Source: Trichostrongylus colubriformis | Lineage: Eukaryota > Nematoda > Chromadorea > Rhabditida > Trichostrongylidae | Assembly: GCA_963978905.1 (NCBI GenBank) | Contig: OZ022259.1 | Location: forward strand, 30,233,994 to 30,297,993 | Direction: 5' to 3' | Length of the DNA stretch: 64,000 nt | Notes under the pieces: model-generated | What the model saw: only the letters and a program-made list of their open reading frames with translations | What the model was told of the DNA's origin: nothing | Databases searched by the model: none | In this document: piece by piece, positions 59,684 through 64,000 of the stretch | Layout: each line of letters opens with the position of its first letter | Position numbering within the stretch: the first letter of the stretch is position 1 | Position numbers and translations under genes: made by a program

Positions 59684-61326
59684 GTTAGCATCAAAGCAGA
59701 ACTGATTGTTCTATGCAGGAGACGAGACGACCTCCTAAGCATTCGAAGAGACCATAAAGTTATAGGGACCGGACGGTTCGAGGCTGAGAGTATTACCCTG
59801 ATTCTGCTAATTCCGTCGCAAAGCTTCACTTCGCACTCATACCATAATGTCATTTTCGTCCTTAGACGGAAATAGGAGAACTGTCGGGAAAAGCATCGAT
59901 CTTGTTAGCTACGTTCGTTCTTGCAAGGATCGTTGGCCTCGATCAGTTCTCGGAATAGTTCGACGAGATGTGCGACTGTCGGGAAAAGCATCGATCTTGT
60001 TAGCTACGTTCGTTCTTGCAAGGATCGTTGGCCTCGATCAGTTCTCGGAATAGTTCGACGAGATGTGCGTTCTCCGGAGAGCTTGACGGATCAGTTCGCA
60101 CGTGTTCACCTGAGTGAAGGAGGCCTCGTGACACAATCCCTGTTTCGATGTGGGAATCTCAGTTTCTCCGGGACCCAGCCTTCGTCGCTTTCTATAGCGA
60201 TTCAGCGGAGCACGTAATTCCCTTCTTCCAAAACAAGGTTGTCGGCGTGCTTCTTCTTAGAGGAGGAACTGGAAGGATTCACGTGCACGTCGAACGCAGT
60301 TGCAACTTATACGGAAGAAATTCACAGAGATTGCACTTTTGCTCGCATTTCGTAGCAAATGTGCAACACTGATAAAATGGCCCAAGTCAGAGAACAGGCC
60401 GTCTGGCGAGAATCAGCTTCCATCAGAGCAAAAAGGGCATTGGACATTACTCACGCAGGTCTAACTGTGAAAGACTTTGCCCAGAAAAGTCGTCTTATTC
60501 GAAGAAAGCGAGCCAAAAGTGTACGGTGATGTGGTGGTCAGCTCGAGGGCCCATCGTGTCATTAATTCATGCGGCTGCCTACTCGGGGTTCGAATCTGGT
60601 GGTATTCACGAAAAAAATGACACCTTCGAAAATTTATTCGACAATACTGATCTCCAGCTCTTTGCCATGCAAGTTTGAATGAGCTTGTAGATAACTTCGA
60701 AACAAATCGAATCGAAGAAACAAGTGCCGCTAGAATTTCCCTACAACACAACGATGTAAAACTTATTATGAGTTGGAGGGCATCATTCCAGATTCATTGA
60801 AGGAGAGGCATCCTTCTATTATATAGACCAATACCTTTGTGAGCCTATTTGTTGGTATGTCGGTCGCTCGGTATGTGAGTATGTAAGTGTGTCTGTGCAT
60901 CCACAAATGAATAATAATGATGTTGATAGGGAAAAATAACCAGTCACAGAGGGAACGATTGGCCATCAATCCACGGATATGAAAGTATCAAATTCAAAAC
61001 GTATGCTTAGTACATGCACGCGCCGCCCTGCGGTGGGCGGACGTTGTACTAGGTGTCAGCACAGAGAAAAGCGCACAGATGAGATGGATACCAGAAGAGC
61101 CGTGCGGTTAAGAATAGGTCAGCTAAAAGAAAACGAGCAAATCAAAGCAAGTGCAATTGTTCCAATAAGCCATATCTTGGTCGGTATCAGTAATGGTTCA
61201 CACCATCGAAGAATCATCAGCGTCGCGGAACTTCAATTCCCGTAACTAATGAGCCGCACCTATGGAGGGATTTACTCGCTAAGTATTAGTTCAACAACAA
61301 CAACAACAACAACAACAACGACGACG

Positions 61327-61357
<31 letters not shown>

Positions 61358-63617
61358 ACTTTCTCAGGCCGTAATAGTTTTACCGCACTCTGTATATATA
61401 ATGCTTCTCTGTCTGCACGACCGTCCTTCCGTCTGCCACGAAGTCAGGCATTAAATGAAAAACAATCGGTGGGGGAGGGGAGGGGGGGTGGGGGGGGGGT
61501 GGAAAAGCTACGGGATACGTAGGATAGGGAAAAAAGGTGGAAGCACGCGAAGACGATGCTAAATTTCACTTACGGTGTCCACTGAAAATTTTCCTCGAAC
61601 CGAAACTCTTTGTACGATTCCGAATTGGCCGGACGTAGGGTGGGGAAAACATAGTTAAGATCAGGGGTTACGGTTGGGACACACGGTCAGCAGGGTCGCT
61701 AGTTCACGCGGACCACGCACAACCTTTGAATTAGTATACACATTCCTTGAATTATCACCATTCATCAACGCAACGGAACATACATGCAAGGAGGATAGGA
61801 TTTACATTAACAATAGTCCGAGTCATGTTACAGGGAAAATGCCACAGGCTGTCTCAGGGTAACAGTCCTAGGTCATAATTCGTTTGTCCCAACCTACACC
61901 TTTAAGATCAGCCGTCAAGTTCTGAAAGAGATGAAAGGGGCCCGCATGGTGTTCGGAGCGTGCAGCCAATGGATGGTGCTCAACGCAAAGACCGCCATTT
62001 GGCTTGAGGACCAGGAGAAAAATGAGTATGGTCAATCGTTGCTGATGTATAAAAGGGTTGTGGAGATTTGTGACGGTTGACGGAGCTTGAATCGCTGTTC
62101 GCTATTCGGTTTCTAACGAGAAGGTTGCGGGAAAAAGACGAATAAACGTGAGAGACAATGCTGCTCACGAGAACTGGAACAAGCCAAGGAGGGCGGAGCG
62201 AAAACCGAAGAGCGCGCAACGCGTTGTGTCGATAGGTCGATGACGATTTAATCTATCGGTCATTGTGTAGAGAACCAAAACGAGTAATGGACCTCTTCGG
62301 CTCAGTAATTCCACAGAAGTGCAAATTTCAGAGAGCTGCGAAACACCGGCCTATATCGACCGAAATCATAGGTTTCTGTGTAAAGGGCCAGGAATGGGTA
62401 TTGAGCCATTTCAAGGGATCACTCCCGCCACAGATGTGAGATCTCCATAAAATCATGCGCTAAAAATGAATATGCAGTCATGTTTCATTTTATTGGCGAT
62501 GGATATTGAGTAAAATTAGCAGGAGAAAGCAGCCTCGATCGACACCAAGTGTGGTGCGCAGTAGTGTGCGCCAGCCAACTGGTGAGGTCATAGCTTCCTC
62601 GATCTCATGTGTCGTCGTGAGCGCACTCACATAAACGTGCTATATTTCCTCACCTACGGCCCCGTACCACTTACCGGCCGTGCGTTGCGCAGGTAAAATA
62701 GCACATTAAGTGAGAATGAGTACCACGAGCATACCACCGTGCGATCACGCAAATCGTGCTTTCGAATAAATAACCGCAGCTTAAAAACACCGGAAGGGGG
62801 TGATTTTTGGCCTACGGTAGAGCAGTCGTAGTTCGGACGAGTTTAAGGGGCCGCCACTGCACAAACTCGCCAAGTTGACGCCTTGGCATGGTGCCAAGAG
62901 GAGATGTTTTTATTATAAAGTTGTTCTTTTCTTGGACTTTTTCTTTGGTTCTTTCTTCTGTTGTTTCTAGATGTACTCACATGGATGCTAATGTAGTTGA
63001 GAAAGGGCACTTCACTGCCCTGGGAGTCAGGTAATGAAATTAACGTTGGCCCGCGGCGCGTCTCCTACAGCGGACAACTCGGAAAGTCAGTGTGTTGATG
63101 CGAAGCGATGCGAATACACACGACAGCGTCGCGCTTTCGAATCCGGGTTTTTTCACCGATTATTGCTTCTACCCTTGAATGTTCGTTACAGAATGCTCAT
63201 TTCTTTGCATCTTCCTTTTGTTTCGGAACCCTTCCGAAACCTTTAACGCTGTAAACTCCTACAACTCGTCACTTGGCTGCGTACCACTACACGCATCCCA
63301 GATCTGCTTGTTCCTTGACAAATGCTCCGTGAAGGGACAAACACGTCCGCCTGTGATGCAAGAGAGTGCAGACCTCGCAGCACCTCTACATTAATTTGCG
63401 GCAGCCGAGCGAATTGTCGCTCTGCTGCATTCGATGGTAAAGTGGATGAAATAACTCATAAATCAGTTGCATGGGAAAACGATGCACACAATTTTGCCTT
63501 TTTTTCAGTGTTGCAATATTCTTTATCTGTTTGTTCTAGCTAATAAAGTAATACCAGTAAAATTACAGTTTCCGGTTATGCCAATCCAGGACAAGTGACT
63601 TTTATAATGGGCGCAAG
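59569..63617 (+). CDS. Second ABCG (white/wht-type) half-transporter, gene 2, partial
   Basis: Two exons are visible. 59569-59683 (acceptor ccacttctag, donor AG|gttagc) encodes DGKRLLWREIYAELIPKKPL and ends LILNQ. 63569-63617 (acceptor aaaattacag, donor AG|gtgagt) encodes VSGYANPGQVTFIMGA. Both match the gene 1 exons at 3333-3462 and 7036-7084 in sequence, boundary and phase, and the second has the same length (49 nt). The Walker A completion exon is not in the remaining 383 nt, so the gene continues past the window. I found no convincing 5' exon upstream of 59569. The 3.9-kb intron holds a 95-bp tandem duplication, a tRNA-like B box, a family A' repeat, a CAA tract and a family C repeat. Confidence 0.85.
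59880..60069 (+). repeat. Perfect 95-bp tandem duplication
   Basis: 59880-59974 and 59975-60069 are identical over 95 bp (start actgtcgggaaaagcatcga, end gacgagatgtgcg). It lies in the first visible intron of ABCG gene 2. Confidence 0.96.
60830..61060 (+). repeat. Family A' repeat unit
   Basis: 'gtgagcctatttgttggtat', 'gtaagtgtgtctgtgcatcc' and 'gtactaggtgtcagcacaga' correspond to blocks at 14310-14560 and 49530-49800. Confidence 0.5.
61291..61358 (+). repeat. (CAA)n microsatellite with CGA interruptions
   Basis: About 68 bp of CAA with three consecutive CGA units in the middle. Confidence 0.96.
61469..61501 (+). repeat. G-rich tract
   Basis: gtgggggaggggaggggggg followed by tggggggggg: four or more G-runs, able in principle to form a G-quadruplex. 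Confidence 0.75.
62781..63250 (+). repeat. Family C dispersed repeat, copy 3
   Basis: More diverged copy of the same unit, in the gene 2 intron before the Walker A exon. Its offset from the exons differs from copy 1, so it probably inserted independently of the gene duplication. Confidence 0.72.
63569..63617 (+). CDS. ABCG gene 2 exon: first half of Walker A
   Basis: 49 nt between aaaattacag and AG|gtgagt. VSGYANPGQVTFIMGA plus two bases of the Walker A serine; same phases as gene 1. Confidence 0.9.
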
Positions 63618-64000
63618 GTGAGTAGACCGATAAAATATTAAGTTGAAATAACCATTTATGGTATTGTTACATTTTCATGAATTTCCTCCTTTCTTGCTAA
63701 ATTATTTCAAGCCTCAGACGATGGTGCGGTGACCCCAGCTGGAGGATGGGTGTTAATCGTAGAACAAAAGCCACCACTTAATTCCTCTGGGACGTAGAAA
63801 GATTAAGGGAATGAGCCCCCTTTCCGATAAGCTGGTTGATTCATACCTTCCTTACCATGCAGACGCTACTTGTATACGTGCGAAGTGCGTTCTGTATGGG
63901 CCAGTCGGTGTCCTGCATTCGTCCAGCCAAAATCCTGCTTTTTTACGAATGGCAACTACTTGAGATTCAATCTAGGGTCACCTCCAATAAATGTGTCCCA

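Noticed and set aside
60148..60372. Open frame with protein-like start and VVGVLLLRGGTGRIHV
   Set aside because: Considered as a glycosidase-like or gene 2 exon, but no family motif and no phase-compatible splice pair with the gene 2 exons.
60541..60610. Good tRNA B box (ggggttcgaatctgg)
   Set aside because: No matching A box at the right distance and no acceptor stem, so not called as a tRNA.

Overview
The window is nematode-like nuclear DNA. Genes are split into many small exons (about 50-135 nt) with TTTCAG-type acceptors, and the introns are packed with RTE, CR1-like and Penelope-like retroelements, many mariner remnants and palindromic non-autonomous DNA transposons. The white-type (ABCG, nematode wht) transporter and the repeat content suggest a strongylid (hookworm-like) clade V nematode. 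That assignment is inference. There is no bacterial-style operon, CRISPR array or phage.

The backbone is one ABCG half-transporter gene on the + strand. I assembled it from splice sites and reading phase: about 20 exons from 2317 (tentative N-terminal exon) or 3333 (first secure exon) to the stop at 44140-44142. The exons give Walker A (7036-7408), Q-loop (11721-11823), LSGGERKR signature (13322-13417), Walker B (13472-13543), H-loop (19395-19489), and then the membrane domain from 28010 to 44142. All secure junctions keep phase and give roughly 600-650 residues, normal for a half-transporter. One intron has a GC donor (3463). A second, paralogous ABCG gene begins at 59569 with the same exon boundaries and runs off the right end (exons 59569-59683 and 63569-63617), so this is a tandem ABCG pair.

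The introns of gene 1 hold most of the mobile DNA: an RTE copy (8013-10814) inside a fold-back element (about 7840-11345); two copies of a ~430-bp palindromic element (12501-12936, 40723-41155); a CR1-like LINE (16737-18095); dispersed families A and B with a MULE-like insertion (22970-24071) carrying a 9-bp target duplication; a palindromic mariner derivative (27020-27700); another palindrome (30344-30783); and two neighbouring mariner remnants (32795-35030).

The 15-kb interval between the genes (44143-59568) has no recognised host gene. It holds mariner relics, an RTE fragment split by a mini-mariner (46059-46732), a Penelope-like reverse transcriptase relic (48413-49515), further family A repeats and a decayed full-length mariner (54489-55753). 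The strongest signals are nested transposon insertions whose empty sites can be read inside the window, and the unusual density of palindromic elements. I found no evidence for an undescribed host system.
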